Assembly (NCBI RefSeq): GCF_963677035.1
Contig: NZ_OY781472.1
Coordinates: forward strand, 2,542,001 to 2,606,000
DNA from: an uncultured Hyphomonas sp.
GTDB lineage: Bacteria; Pseudomonadota; Alphaproteobacteria; Caulobacterales; Hyphomonadaceae
Direction: 5' to 3'
DNA: 64,000 bases
Below are positions 1 through 7,502 of the stretch, piece by piece (the stretch's first letter is position 1; every line of letters starts with the position of its first letter). The notes beneath the pieces are model-generated. The model ran no database searches and had not been told where the DNA came from. It saw nothing but the letters and a program-made list of their open reading frames with translations. The position numbers and the translations under genes are program-made.

Positions 1-1116
1 GTGGAACCGGATCTGGTTGTGATCGGGCCGGAGGCGCCGCTGGCCGAGGGGCTGGCAGATGTCCTGAGGGCGCGCGGGTTCGACGTATTCGGGCCAGGCC
101 GCGAGGCCGCGCAACTTGAAGCCTCAAAAACTTTTTCCAAAGGCCGGATGACCGCCTATGGCGTGCCGACAGCCGCTTATGGCGAATTCACAGAAGCCGG
201 GCTCGCAAAAGCCTTTTTGCGCAAAATGCAGGCACCTTATGTGCTGAAGGCCGACGGGCTGGCGGGCGGCAAGGGCGTCGTGATCGCTGAAACGCTGGAG
301 GATGCGGACGCGGGCGTGGACGAAATGCTGGGCGGGCAGTTCGGCGATGCGTCCACCACGCTGGTGATCGAGGAGTTCATGCATGGCGAGGAAGCCAGCG
401 TCTTCGTGATCACCGATGGCGAGGGCGCGATCTATCTGCCCGCTGCGCAGGACCATAAGCGCGTCGGCGATGGCGATACCGGCCCCAACACGGGCGGCAT
501 GGGCGCCTATGCCCCGGCGCCGGTCATGACCGACGAGATGATGGCCCGCGTGAAGGCCGAGATTGCCGAACCCATGCTGCGCGGCATGGCGAAGGACGGC
601 ATGCCCTATCAGGGCGTGCTCTATATCGGCGTCATGGTGACAGAAGACGGCCCGAAAGTGGTGGAGTTCAATGCCCGCTTCGGCGACCCGGAATGCCAGG
701 TATTGATGAAGGGCCTGAAGGGCGACATCGTCCCGGCGCTGCTCGCCTCGGCGACCGGTGGCCTGAAGGGCAATGAAGAGGCGTTCGAGGCGCTGCTGGA
801 GCTCGACCAGTTCGAGCCGTCCGCCACTGTTGTTATGGCGATGACGGGCTATCCCGGCTCGGTCGAGAAGGGCAGCGTGATCAAACATGTCGGCAAGGCA
901 AATGATCTGCCGGGCGTGCACGTCTTCCATGCCGGAACCGACCGCAACGATCTGGGCATGCTGACCTCGAATGGCGGGCGCGTGCTGAACGTCACGGCCA
1001 GCGGCCTGACCCTGCGCGATGCGATTGAGCGGGCCTATGCCGGCGTCGATGTGATTGACTGGCCGGAAGGCTTCTGCCGCCGCGACATCGGCTGGCGCGC
1101 GCTGGAACGGGGGTAA
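1..1116 (+). CDS. purD: Phosphoribosylamine--glycine ligase, 5' truncated by window edge
   Basis: This is the C-terminal about 371 residues of GAR synthetase, which joins phosphoribosylamine and glycine using ATP in step 2 of de novo purine synthesis (cytosolic). The reading frame is open from base 1. Full-length family members are about 420 residues, so roughly 50 N-terminal residues lie outside the window and the GTG at base 1 is internal. The ATP-grasp features are intact: the KADGLAGGKGVV lysine/glycine-rich loop, the DTGPNTGGMGAYAP segment and the metal-ligand EFNARFGDPECQ motif. It converges with the ABC-F gene across a 237-bp gap. Recognition is secure. Confidence 0.97.
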   Translation: MEPDLVVIGPEAPLAEGLADVLRARGFDVFGPGREAAQLEASKTFSKGRMTAYGVPTAAYGEFTEAGLAKAFLRKMQAPYVLKADGLAGGKGVVIAETLEDADAGVDEMLGGQFGDASTTLVIEEFMHGEEASVFVITDGEGAIYLPAAQDHKRVGDGDTGPNTGGMGAYAPAPVMTDEMMARVKAEIAEPMLRGMAKDGMPYQGVLYIGVMVTEDGPKVVEFNARFGDPECQVLMKGLKGDIVPALLASATGGLKGNEEAFEALLELDQFEPSATVVMAMTGYPGSVEKGSVIKHVGKANDLPGVHVFHAGTDRNDLGMLTSNGGRVLNVTASGLTLRDAIERAYAGVDVIDWPEGFCRRDIGWRALERG

Positions 1117-1353
1117 GTCCGGAGCGGCGCAGGCCCCTTACGGGAATTGCGCTTTGCCCGCCTCCGGGGCGATTTGGAGAAATACGGCAGGCAAAGCGCG
1201 GAACGCGGCGTTGCGTCCTGTCCATTAAACGGGCGAGCAGCAGGATTCCGTCGCAGAAATCTGGCCTGAATCGAGATTTTTTCAGACCACCCTTCTTTCT
1301 CTGGGAGAAGCGGGTCGGTGAGAGACGCCGGAAGGGCGTGGGAACTGAGACGT
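1117..1353. other. Convergent intergenic region between purD and the ABC-F gene
   Basis: No convincing gene is present. A 10-bp inverted repeat (GCGCTTTGCC at 1149-1158 and its complement at 1190-1199) encloses a 31-base loop. A weak 6-bp stem (AAATCT/AGATTT) ends in a run of six T around 1277-1282 and could terminate purD. The 16-mer CCGTCGCAGAAATCTG at 1248-1263 recurs exactly at 3994-4009, on the far side of the ABC-F/stem-loop block. Confidence 0.5.
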
Positions 1354-3234
1354 CTAGCTTTCGGCTTCCAGCGCTTCGGCGGATTCAAGCCATTCCATTT
1401 CGGCGGACTCGGCGGTGGCGGCGTGGTCGGCGCGGGTCTTCAGCAGCTTTTCGAGTTCGTCAGCCGGCGGGGTGCCTGCGGCCAGTTTTGCGTCGATCTT
1501 TGCGATGGCGGCGTTGGCTTTTTCCATCCGCTCTTCCGCCGCGCGCGCTTTTTTCTTCAGGGCGGAGAGGCGTTTCTTGTCTTCCGGCGAGGCGGCAGGT
1601 TTTGGCGCGGCCTGTTTCGGCTTTGCCTCTTTCGCTTTCGCGGCTTTCCCTTCGGCGCGGTCCGCTTTCATGACGAGGGCGCGGTAGTCTTCAAGGTCCC
1701 CGTCATACATCGTGGCGCGGCCATCCTTGACCAGCCACAGCCGGTCCGCCGTTGCTTCGGCGAGATAGACGTCGTGGGTGATCAGCAGGACGGCGCCGGG
1801 AAAGTCGTTCAGCGCGTAGATCAGCGCTTCGCGGCTGTCGATGTCGAGGTGGGACGTCGGTTCGTCGAGGATCAGGATGTGCGGCGCGCTGTGGGACATG
1901 AGGCCCAGCAGGAGGCGCACTTTCTCACCGCCCGACAGTTTCTCGACCTTGGTTTCCACTTTCTCCGCGGAGAAGCCCATGGCGGCCGCAGCGGCGCGGA
2001 CTTTCGCGGGCGGCGTGTCCGGCGGCAGCAGGCGGCGGACATGGTCCAGCACGCTGTCGCCCTCGGACAGTTCGTCCAGCTGGTCCTGCGAGAAATAGCC
2101 GATGCGCACGGCTTTCGGCGTGACGCGGTTGCCCGCCATCAGCGGCAGGCGTTCGGCGATGGATTTCACCAGCGTCGTCTTGCCCTGGCCGTTTGCACCG
2201 ACAATGGCGATGCGGTCGTCCGGGTCGAGGCGCAAATTCACCTTCGACAGGATGCGCGCGTCCTCGCCATAACCGAGGTCAGCATCTTTCAGCTCCAGCA
2301 TGGGTGGGGCCAGCTTGTCGGCGGGGGGCGGGAAGTGGAACGGCGTCGTCCGGTCGGCGACCGGAATGGAGATGTCCTGCATCTTCTCCAGCATCTTGAT
2401 GCGGGACTGCGCCTGCCGGGCCTTGGAGGCCTTGGCGCGGAACCGGTCGACAAAGCTCTGCAGGTGAGCGCGTTCCTTGGCCTGTTTTGCCTGCTGGGAT
2501 TCCAGCTGGGCGAGCTTGGCCGCGCGCAGTTTCAGCCAGTCGTCATATCCACCGGGTGTGATCGAGAGCTTCTTGTGCTCCAGCGCCATTGTGTGCGTCA
2601 CACAACGGTTCAGCATTTCGCGGTCGTGGCTGACAATCAGAACCGTGTACGGATATTTCCGTATATAGGTTTCCAGCCAGGCGGCACCTTCAAGGTCCAG
2701 ATAGTTGGTCGGCTCGTCCAGCAGCAGGAAATCCGGCTGCGAGAACAGCACGCCGGCGATGGCCGCGCGCATGCGCCAGCCGCCGGAAAATTCCTTTGTG
2801 GCGCGGGCAAGGTCTTCGTCTGAAAAGCCGAGCCCGTGCAGCACTTCCGCCGCGCGCGCCTCTGCCGACCAGGCATCGATGTCGACCAGGCGTTCATGGA
2901 TCTCGCCGATCCGGTTCGGATCGGTCGCGGTCTCCGCTTCCTGCATCAGGGCGTGGCGCTCTTTGTCGGCAGCGAGGACGACGTCGAGGACGGTCTCGTC
3001 CGTCGGCGCGACTTCCTGCGCGACCCAGCCGAGCCGGGCGCCGGTGTTCAGCCGGATCGCGGCGTCATTGGTCGGGTGTTCCACATCCTCGCGGATCAGG
3101 CGCAGCAGGGTGGACTTGCCGGTGCCGTTGCGGCCGACAAGGCCGACTTTCCAGCCGGCCGAGATCTGCGCCGAGGCAGATTCGAACAGGGGCCGGGCTT
3201 CGACCTGAAAATCGAGGTTGGTGATGGTCAGCAT
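1354..3234 (-). CDS. ABC-F family ATPase (Uup/YheS-like)
   Basis: A 626-residue soluble protein with two ABC ATPase domains and no membrane segments, typical of the ABC-F group. Known members act on ribosomes as translation or antibiotic-protection factors. Domain 1 has GRNGTGKST, the signature FSGGWRMR and LLLDEPTNYLD. Domain 2 has GANGQGKTT, LSGGEKVRLLL and LILDEPTSHLD. The linker between them is charged, and a Lys/Ala/Glu-rich coiled-coil tail follows residue about 530, as in Uup or YheS. The ATG at 3234 immediately precedes the first beta strand of the fold. Upstream, on the same strand, lies the stem-loop array of 3285-3955. Which ABC-F subfamily it belongs to is not certain. Confidence 0.93.
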   Translation of the reverse strand: MLTITNLDFQVEARPLFESASAQISAGWKVGLVGRNGTGKSTLLRLIREDVEHPTNDAAIRLNTGARLGWVAQEVAPTDETVLDVVLAADKERHALMQEAETATDPNRIGEIHERLVDIDAWSAEARAAEVLHGLGFSDEDLARATKEFSGGWRMRAAIAGVLFSQPDFLLLDEPTNYLDLEGAAWLETYIRKYPYTVLIVSHDREMLNRCVTHTMALEHKKLSITPGGYDDWLKLRAAKLAQLESQQAKQAKERAHLQSFVDRFRAKASKARQAQSRIKMLEKMQDISIPVADRTTPFHFPPPADKLAPPMLELKDADLGYGEDARILSKVNLRLDPDDRIAIVGANGQGKTTLVKSIAERLPLMAGNRVTPKAVRIGYFSQDQLDELSEGDSVLDHVRRLLPPDTPPAKVRAAAAAMGFSAEKVETKVEKLSGGEKVRLLLGLMSHSAPHILILDEPTSHLDIDSREALIYALNDFPGAVLLITHDVYLAEATADRLWLVKDGRATMYDGDLEDYRALVMKADRAEGKAAKAKEAKPKQAAPKPAASPEDKKRLSALKKKARAAEERMEKANAAIAKIDAKLAAGTPPADELEKLLKTRADHAATAESAEMEWLESAEALEAES

Positions 3235-3284
3235 GGGCGGGGGTGTAACCGGGCCTGTGATGAATGCAAGGGCAGGTAGCGGTA

Positions 3285-3410
3285 GACCCGGAAAAGGGGC
3301 CCGCCATGCCGTTGGTCCGGGGGGCTGGACCTGGCATGGCGGGCGGTTTCGCTGTCCCCAAAGTGCGGTGGGAGAATGGGGAAATGGTATCCACAGCGAA
3401 GAAGACCAAA
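3285..3410 (-). ncRNA. Putative anti-SD small RNA, array unit 1
   Basis: Minus-strand unit. An upstream TTCGCTGTGG segment is followed by a stem (CCCCA/TGGGG) whose loop contains CTCCC. A long terminator-like hairpin comes next: arms CCCGCCATGCC (3300-3310) and GGCATGGCGGG (3333-3343), plus an inner GGTCC/GGACC pair and loop AGCCCCCC. It runs into CCCCTTTTCC. The layout matches the other three units and the two-hairpin, C-rich-loop architecture known for cuckoo/CcsR sRNAs. Transcription is inferred, not shown. Confidence 0.45.
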
Positions 3411-3469
3411 GTGCGGACTTCAGTGACAGGACGTCCCGGTCCGGCGCTTTATCCAGAAAAGTTCAGTGG

Positions 3470-3575
3470 CGCCTGAATAAAGGTGCCTGCGGGGACCGGA
3501 TCGGGGACGGTCCGGCCCCGCAGGCTGTTCGATTCCGGCTGTTTCAAGGGGGCCAGAGCGAACGGGACTTTCCCT
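3470..3575 (-). ncRNA. Putative anti-SD small RNA, array unit 2 (divergent stem)
   Basis: On the minus strand the conserved lead-in TCCCGTTCGCT is followed by a small hairpin region with loop GGCCCCCTTG. Then comes a strong hairpin with arms GCCTGCGGGG (3485-3494) and CCCCGCAGGC (3516-3525), inner CCGGA/TCCGG pairing and a CCCC-containing loop, followed by ACCTTTATTC. The stem sequence differs completely from units 1, 3 and 4 while the pairing and tail are kept. That pattern of compensatory change suggests selection on RNA structure. Confidence 0.45.
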
Positions 3576-3609
3576 GTAAGACGTCAGACCGGGACGGATT
3601 ATCCAGATT

Positions 3610-3735
3610 TTTGAGAAGTAAGAGAAAACCCGCCATGTCGTCCATCGCGCGGGGGGGTGAGGCTGGGACGACATGGCGGGCGGTTCACCGTTCAGTTTCC
3701 AGGGGGGGAAGAAACGTCTTGAACGGGAGCTCTCT
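3610..3735 (-). ncRNA. Putative anti-SD small RNA, array unit 3 (best formed)
   Basis: The minus strand shows lead-in CTCCCGTTCAAG. A 5-bp hairpin follows (arms at 3711-3715 and 3695-3699) with loop TTCCCCCCCTG. Then comes a perfect 15-bp hairpin (3629-3643 paired with 3666-3680) whose loop contains CCTCACCCCCCC, followed directly by TTTTCTCTTACTTCT. This last part is a textbook intrinsic terminator and fixes the likely direction of transcription. Both exposed loops are complementary to purine-rich Shine-Dalgarno sequences. Confidence 0.5.
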
Positions 3736-3837
3736 CTCGTCCTGTTCATATGGGTAAAGGCCGGGCGGTTTCCATACGGCTCACGCGTTCGTGAGAGGTG
3801 AAATTCCGGTAAGGAATCTCAGGCTGAAAAGCACCTC

Positions 3838-3955
3838 GGAAAGGAAGGGGCCCGCCATGCGGTCTGTTGGGGCTCAGGGGGGGCAGACAGCATGGCGGGC
3901 GGTTCGCCGTGTCATTTTCAGGGGAGGAAACAACAGCGAACGGGACCGGTTGCGG
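3838..3955 (-). ncRNA. Putative anti-SD small RNA, array unit 4
   Basis: Minus strand: the lead-in GGTCCCGTTCGCTG is followed by TTTC/GAAA pairing around loop CTCCCCT. The main hairpin CCCGCCATGC/GCATGGCGGG (3851-3860 with 3890-3899) extends by a GTCTG/CAGAC pairing with one mismatch, has a CCCCCCCTGAG loop, and then a CCCCTTCCTTTCC tail. A CGTTTGACC element lies about 25 bases upstream of the lead-in and could be a -35 box, but I see no clear -10. Confidence 0.45.
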
Positions 3956-4054
3956 CGAACCGCATACAGGTCAAACGTGTCGCCGGGCATGTCCCGTCGC
4001 AGAAATCTGAATTGTGTCGGAAGTTTAATCTGAGGCGCGCAACGGGCTGCTGGC

Positions 4055-4543
4055 CTATTTTATCGTCTCTAGCTCGTTCCAGTATTCGATCGGCGGCACC
4101 TCGCGGATCATCTCTTCGACCATGGCCGAGAATCCGGCATTGAAATAACCGGAGGTCAGACCCCACAGCGCGCGGGCCCGTTCGGTGCCGAGCACGAAAT
4201 AGATCACGCCGCGATAGGTTTCCCACGACTCCTTGTCCATGGCGCCAGACTTGTATTGCAGCCACTCATATTCGCGGGCGCGCATCTGGCCGATCATCCA
4301 GAAGATCACTTTTGTCTTCTCTTCGAAACTCGGCGTTTCGACCTGCGACAGGATGCGGCCGAGTTCCGGGAACTCGACGAATTTGTAGACGCCGGTCTGG
4401 TCGTTCGCGAGCTGTGTCTGCCGCGCGTCAGACCGCAGAAGATCAGTGCCTTGCCGCACTTGCAGGGCGAGGAAGACCAGGGTCGCGGCGACGACGAGTA
4501 CGCCGGCGATCTGGGCGATATAGGCAATCTGCTCGAGAGTCAT
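4055..4543 (-). CDS. Hypothetical single-pass membrane protein
   Basis: A 162-residue protein of unknown function. One hydrophobic helix at about residues 5-27 (YIAQIAGVLVVAATLVFLAL) anchors a cytoplasmic or periplasmic helical domain rich in Glu, Trp and Tyr. Short proteins of this plan are common in marine proteobacteria and uncharacterised. It lies 79 bp downstream of the DUF6090 gene on the same strand, so the two are probably co-transcribed membrane proteins. The ATG at 4543 starts directly before the hydrophobic helix. Confidence 0.75.
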   Translation of the reverse strand: MTLEQIAYIAQIAGVLVVAATLVFLALQVRQGTDLLRSDARQTQLANDQTGVYKFVEFPELGRILSQVETPSFEEKTKVIFWMIGQMRAREYEWLQYKSGAMDKESWETYRGVIYFVLGTERARALWGLTSGYFNAGFSAMVEEMIREVPPIEYWNELETIK

Positions 4544-4622
4544 TGTGGCTCCAGTTCCGTGATCAGGTCAGTTGCCCGGCTTTCAGGGAATGGCGGGAAA
4601 GCGTCGGTCATGCGGCGGAGGA

Positions 4623-5411
4623 TCATTGTGTTGTCTCCAGATCAGACACCAGTGATGCTGCCTGTCGATCAAGATACTCAAGCAGTGACCGGAGCCCCGA
4701 AAGATTGTTCAGACGCGCGTTGAGTCGGGATCGGAACGCCGCCGACTCCCGGAGGTTTGCCGCTGAGCGCATCACAAGCGCAAAGTCTTCTGGCGGCTGA
4801 CAGTCCTTGTAGAATGTCGCGGGGGTTGTGCCTGGCGAGCTGGGATTGAGACTGGCCGCTGACAGACAGTTGGCCATAAGCATACCGACGCGGCCTTCGA
4901 TTAATTGGTGCACCAGATCGCCATAGTCGGACCTGAATGTCAGCGATATTTCAATTTCGTTCGCGGAGTCTTCATAATAGTCGCGCAGCCGGCGTTGCAT
5001 CGATCCGCCGGCGATGAGGTCCAGATCGCCAGCATTCTGAAGCTCTTTGTATATCTGCGCCGACGGCGCGAACGGCCATTCGCCGCCGGCAATCCAGCTG
5101 TCGCGGACAAAGCGCCACGTCTCATCGACCGTTTCGGGTGGATCGGACTGCAGAGCGTCATCAACGCGCAGAGCGGCTTCCAGGACTTCCTCGTACCACT
5201 GCCGACGAATGGCAAAGGCATCACGATCAGCACGCAAATCGGCAATTAGCCTCTCACGCGAGGTCTCCGCCTGAATCCTGTCCTGTCGCGCCTCGTTCCA
5301 GTTGTTGACCTGCAGACCGATGAAAACGCCGAACACCACGATCAGCGTCTCTATCAGGACGGTGAACCAGTCCTGCTTGCGGATGGAGGTTGCGAGGCGC
5401 TGGAGGATCAT
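4623..5411 (-). CDS. DUF6090-like membrane protein
   Basis: A 262-residue protein. Its N terminus, KQDWFTVLIETLIVVFGVF then IGLQVNNWNEAR, is the hallmark of the DUF6090 family: one transmembrane helix (about residues 17-35) followed by a conserved NWNE/R motif and a helical soluble domain. Its function is unknown. The start at 5411 is the natural one, since the family motif begins about 12 residues later. It precedes the small membrane protein at 4055-4543 in a probable two-gene unit. Confidence 0.82.
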   Translation of the reverse strand: MILQRLATSIRKQDWFTVLIETLIVVFGVFIGLQVNNWNEARQDRIQAETSRERLIADLRADRDAFAIRRQWYEEVLEAALRVDDALQSDPPETVDETWRFVRDSWIAGGEWPFAPSAQIYKELQNAGDLDLIAGGSMQRRLRDYYEDSANEIEISLTFRSDYGDLVHQLIEGRVGMLMANCLSAASLNPSSPGTTPATFYKDCQPPEDFALVMRSAANLRESAAFRSRLNARLNNLSGLRSLLEYLDRQAASLVSDLETTQ

Positions 5412-5456
5412 CGGGAATCCTCTGGCGTGTATGGAATGAGCCGCATATTGATTGTC

Positions 5457-5480
5457 CCCCCAAGCTCTATGGCTTGGGGT
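5457..5480. terminator. Hairpin between the L,D-transpeptidase and DUF6090 genes
   Basis: CCCCAAGC (5458-5465) pairs perfectly with GCTTGGGG (5472-5479) around a 6-base loop. It sits 50 bases past the transpeptidase stop on the minus strand. There is no T tract, so it is only a candidate terminator or mRNA-stabilising stem. Confidence 0.35.
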
Positions 5481-5528
5481 TACCCTAAGCGGTTTTGAGG
5501 GGCTGACAACAAAATGTCAGCGGGGCTG

Positions 5529-6116
5529 TCACTTCCCGACGTAGATCAGCGTGCGGCGGGGCACGTCTTTCAGGAAGGTCGCGAGGTCTTTTTTCGAGAA
5601 GACGATACAGCCGTTCGAACGGCCGAGTTTGCCCCACTTCTTGAGGAAGGCCGGTTCGGCATAGTCAGCGGCGTGGATGACGATGGCCCGGGCGCGGGCG
5701 TTCGCATTGGTCGGGTCCAGTCCGTCGAGGCGGAGCGACTTGCCATGCTTGCCGACATATTGCTCGGCGAGGAGGTAGGCGCCTTCCGGGCTGGCGGAGG
5801 AGCCGGGGACATCGGAGAATGTGTCGAGAAAGCCGTCATGATCAGGATCGGAGCCTGCGCCATGCGCAGCGCGGAAGGTGTCTTCCACCAGGCCGGTTTC
5901 CAGATTGACGATATAGGCGCGCGGCTCGCTGGAGCGGCGGGCATAGTCCACAATCACAAGGTGAGACGGATCAGCCGCGTCGCTGTGGGCTTTCAGGGAC
6001 GCCAGGGCCTCGCCCAGCAGGTCCGGCCGGATCAGGCCCTGCGGATCGACGGGAATCGCGGCGGCAGGCAGGGCGGTAAGGCAAAGCGCGGCGAGGGCAG
6101 GCAGGAGATGCTTCAA
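5529..6116 (-). CDS. Murein L,D-transpeptidase catalytic-domain protein
   Basis: A 195-residue exported enzyme expected to form or edit L,D crosslinks in periplasmic peptidoglycan. The catalytic cysteine lies in GRSNGCIVFS near residue 170 and the upstream histidine in IVIHAADY, as in the YkuD_2 (PF13645) family. I place the start at TTG 6116: it has GAGGAAAA as ribosome site and gives a clean signal peptide (KHLLPALAALCLTALPAAA). The longer ATG frame beginning at 6308 encodes a His-rich non-signal stretch and is rejected. The start overlaps the stop of the upstream small membrane protein (TTGA), so translation is probably coupled. Confidence 0.88.
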   Translation of the reverse strand: MKHLLPALAALCLTALPAAAIPVDPQGLIRPDLLGEALASLKAHSDAADPSHLVIVDYARRSSEPRAYIVNLETGLVEDTFRAAHGAGSDPDHDGFLDTFSDVPGSSASPEGAYLLAEQYVGKHGKSLRLDGLDPTNANARARAIVIHAADYAEPAFLKKWGKLGRSNGCIVFSKKDLATFLKDVPRRTLIYVGK

Positions 6117-6301
6117 GGCGCTTTTCCTCTTGTCGCTGGTGCAACAAGTGACGCGGGCTTTGCCGCAAGGGAAGTTGCCTTGCTTTGGTGCAGCATGCGG
6201 CCAGCTTCCCGCCACAGCATAAAGGTGACAAGCCCCGCCAGGCATACACTGGCGATGCAGATGAGGGTGATGGCGGTGATCAGGGTTTTGATCTGCAGCA
6301 T
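6113..6301 (-). CDS. Small single-pass membrane protein coupled to the L,D-transpeptidase
   Basis: A 62-residue protein starting MLQIKTLITAITLICIASVC, with one transmembrane helix (about residues 4-28) and a short basic/Ala-rich tail. The ATG at 6301 is chosen because upstream in-frame sequence lacks coding character. Its TGA overlaps the TTG start of the transpeptidase, which argues that it is translated and may act as a membrane partner or simply a translational lead-in. I do not recognise a family. Confidence 0.6.
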   Translation of the reverse strand: MLQIKTLITAITLICIASVCLAGLVTFMLWREAGRMLHQSKATSLAAKPASLVAPATRGKAP

Positions 6302-6413
6302 GGCGCATGTCTTTCCTTCAGACGGGCACACGCGGACGTCGCGGAAGGCCTTGGCGCAGCGTGGCCCGTGAGTATGGTATCCTTTGAAAAATTGCGGAAA
6401 TGAGGGCAGGAAA

Positions 6414-7502
6414 ATGGCCGACGCGCCGACAGCAAAAGATCTGTTCACCGGCACCAAAGAGGTCGCCGAGTCACACCGGTTCGATGAGGCCGCGCTGGCC
6501 GCCTGGATGGAGGAAAATGTCGAGGGCTATGAAGGCCCTCTGGAAGTGCGCCAGTTCAAGGGCGGTCAGTCCAATCCGACCTACCAGCTGGTGACCCCGA
6601 ACAAGAAATATGTGATGCGCCGCAAGCCGCCGGGCAAACTGTTGCCCAGCGCGCATGCGGTCGACCGGGAATACCGTGTGATCTCGGCGCTCTATCCGCT
6701 CGGCTTTCCGGTCGCCCGGCCCTACGGCCTGTGCACCGATGAGAGCGTGGTCGGCACGATGTTCTATGTCATGGACATGGTGGAAGGCCGCATCCTGTGG
6801 GACGGCACCCTGCCAGATTATGAGCCTGCCGAACGGCGTGCCATCTATGAGGCCAAGGTGAAGACCTTTGCCGACCTGCACAATGTCGACTGGCGCGCCG
6901 CCGGCCTCGAAGGCTTCGGCAAGGAGGGCGACTATGTCGCCCGCCAGATTCACCGCTGGACGAAACAGTACAAAGCCTCAGAGACCCAGCACATTCCGGA
7001 GATGGAGCAGCTGATCGAATGGCTGCCGAAGAACATCCCGGCGGGCGACAAGACCACGATCGTGCATGGCGACTACCGGCTCGACAATATGGTGCTGCAC
7101 CCGACCGAGCCGAAAGTGATTGCCGTGCTCGACTGGGAGCTTTGCACGCTAGGCGATCCGCTGGCGGACTTTTCCTATCATCTGATGAACTGGGTGATGC
7201 CGCCCGGCGACAGCACGCGCGGATCCATCATGGCGATTGACGACCTCAAGGCCTGGGGCATCCCGACCATGGAGGAATATGTCGACCTCTACTGCAAGCA
7301 TACCGGCCGCGATGGCCTGCCGGAGCTCGACTATTACTTCGCCTATAACGGCTTCCGTCTTGCGGGCATCCTGCAGGGCATTATCGGTCGTGTCCGCGAC
7401 GGCACCGCCAACAGCGCCAATGCTGAAAGCAACGCCGCGCGCGTGGTGCCGCTGGCGAAGTTTGCTGCCGACTATGCGCGCCGTGCCGGGATGCCGGGGT
7501 GA
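6414..7502 (+). CDS. Phosphotransferase family protein (ACAD10/APH-like)
   Basis: A 362-residue aminoglycoside-phosphotransferase/choline-kinase-fold protein of the type related to the kinase domain of ACAD10/11. In bacteria such proteins often sit beside acyl-CoA dehydrogenases and are thought to phosphorylate hydroxy acids or hydroxyacyl-CoA. Key motifs are MRRKPPGKLL (N-lobe Lys), the catalytic HGDYRLDNMV (Brenner motif) and metal-binding LDWELCTLGDPLADF. The start at 6414 has AGGAAA seven bases upstream. The earlier ATG at 6384 lacks a site. Its stop overlaps the GTG start of the MFS gene, so it opens an operon. Confidence 0.9.
   Translation: MADAPTAKDLFTGTKEVAESHRFDEAALAAWMEENVEGYEGPLEVRQFKGGQSNPTYQLVTPNKKYVMRRKPPGKLLPSAHAVDREYRVISALYPLGFPVARPYGLCTDESVVGTMFYVMDMVEGRILWDGTLPDYEPAERRAIYEAKVKTFADLHNVDWRAAGLEGFGKEGDYVARQIHRWTKQYKASETQHIPEMEQLIEWLPKNIPAGDKTTIVHGDYRLDNMVLHPTEPKVIAVLDWELCTLGDPLADFSYHLMNWVMPPGDSTRGSIMAIDDLKAWGIPTMEEYVDLYCKHTGRDGLPELDYYFAYNGFRLAGILQGIIGRVRDGTANSANAESNAARVVPLAKFAADYARRAGMPG

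Larger units (their letters stand above)
3235..4054. other. 820-bp gene-free region carrying four related stem-loop units
   Basis: No ORF here has a ribosome site or a recognisable product. Instead there are four units, each made of a strong GC stem with a C-rich loop (minus-strand reading) preceded by a smaller C-rich loop. The units are described separately below. All four end in pyrimidine or U-rich tracts only when read on the minus strand, so that is the inferred transcribed strand. Confidence 0.7.

Noticed and set aside
1318..2823. 501-residue open frame on the plus strand
   Set aside because: Antisense to the ABC-F gene, with the same antisense character. The ABC-F motifs are decisive for the minus strand.
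3285..3955. CRISPR array
   Set aside because: The repeated units are self-complementary, of unequal spacing and diverged. There are no identical direct repeats or unique regular spacers.
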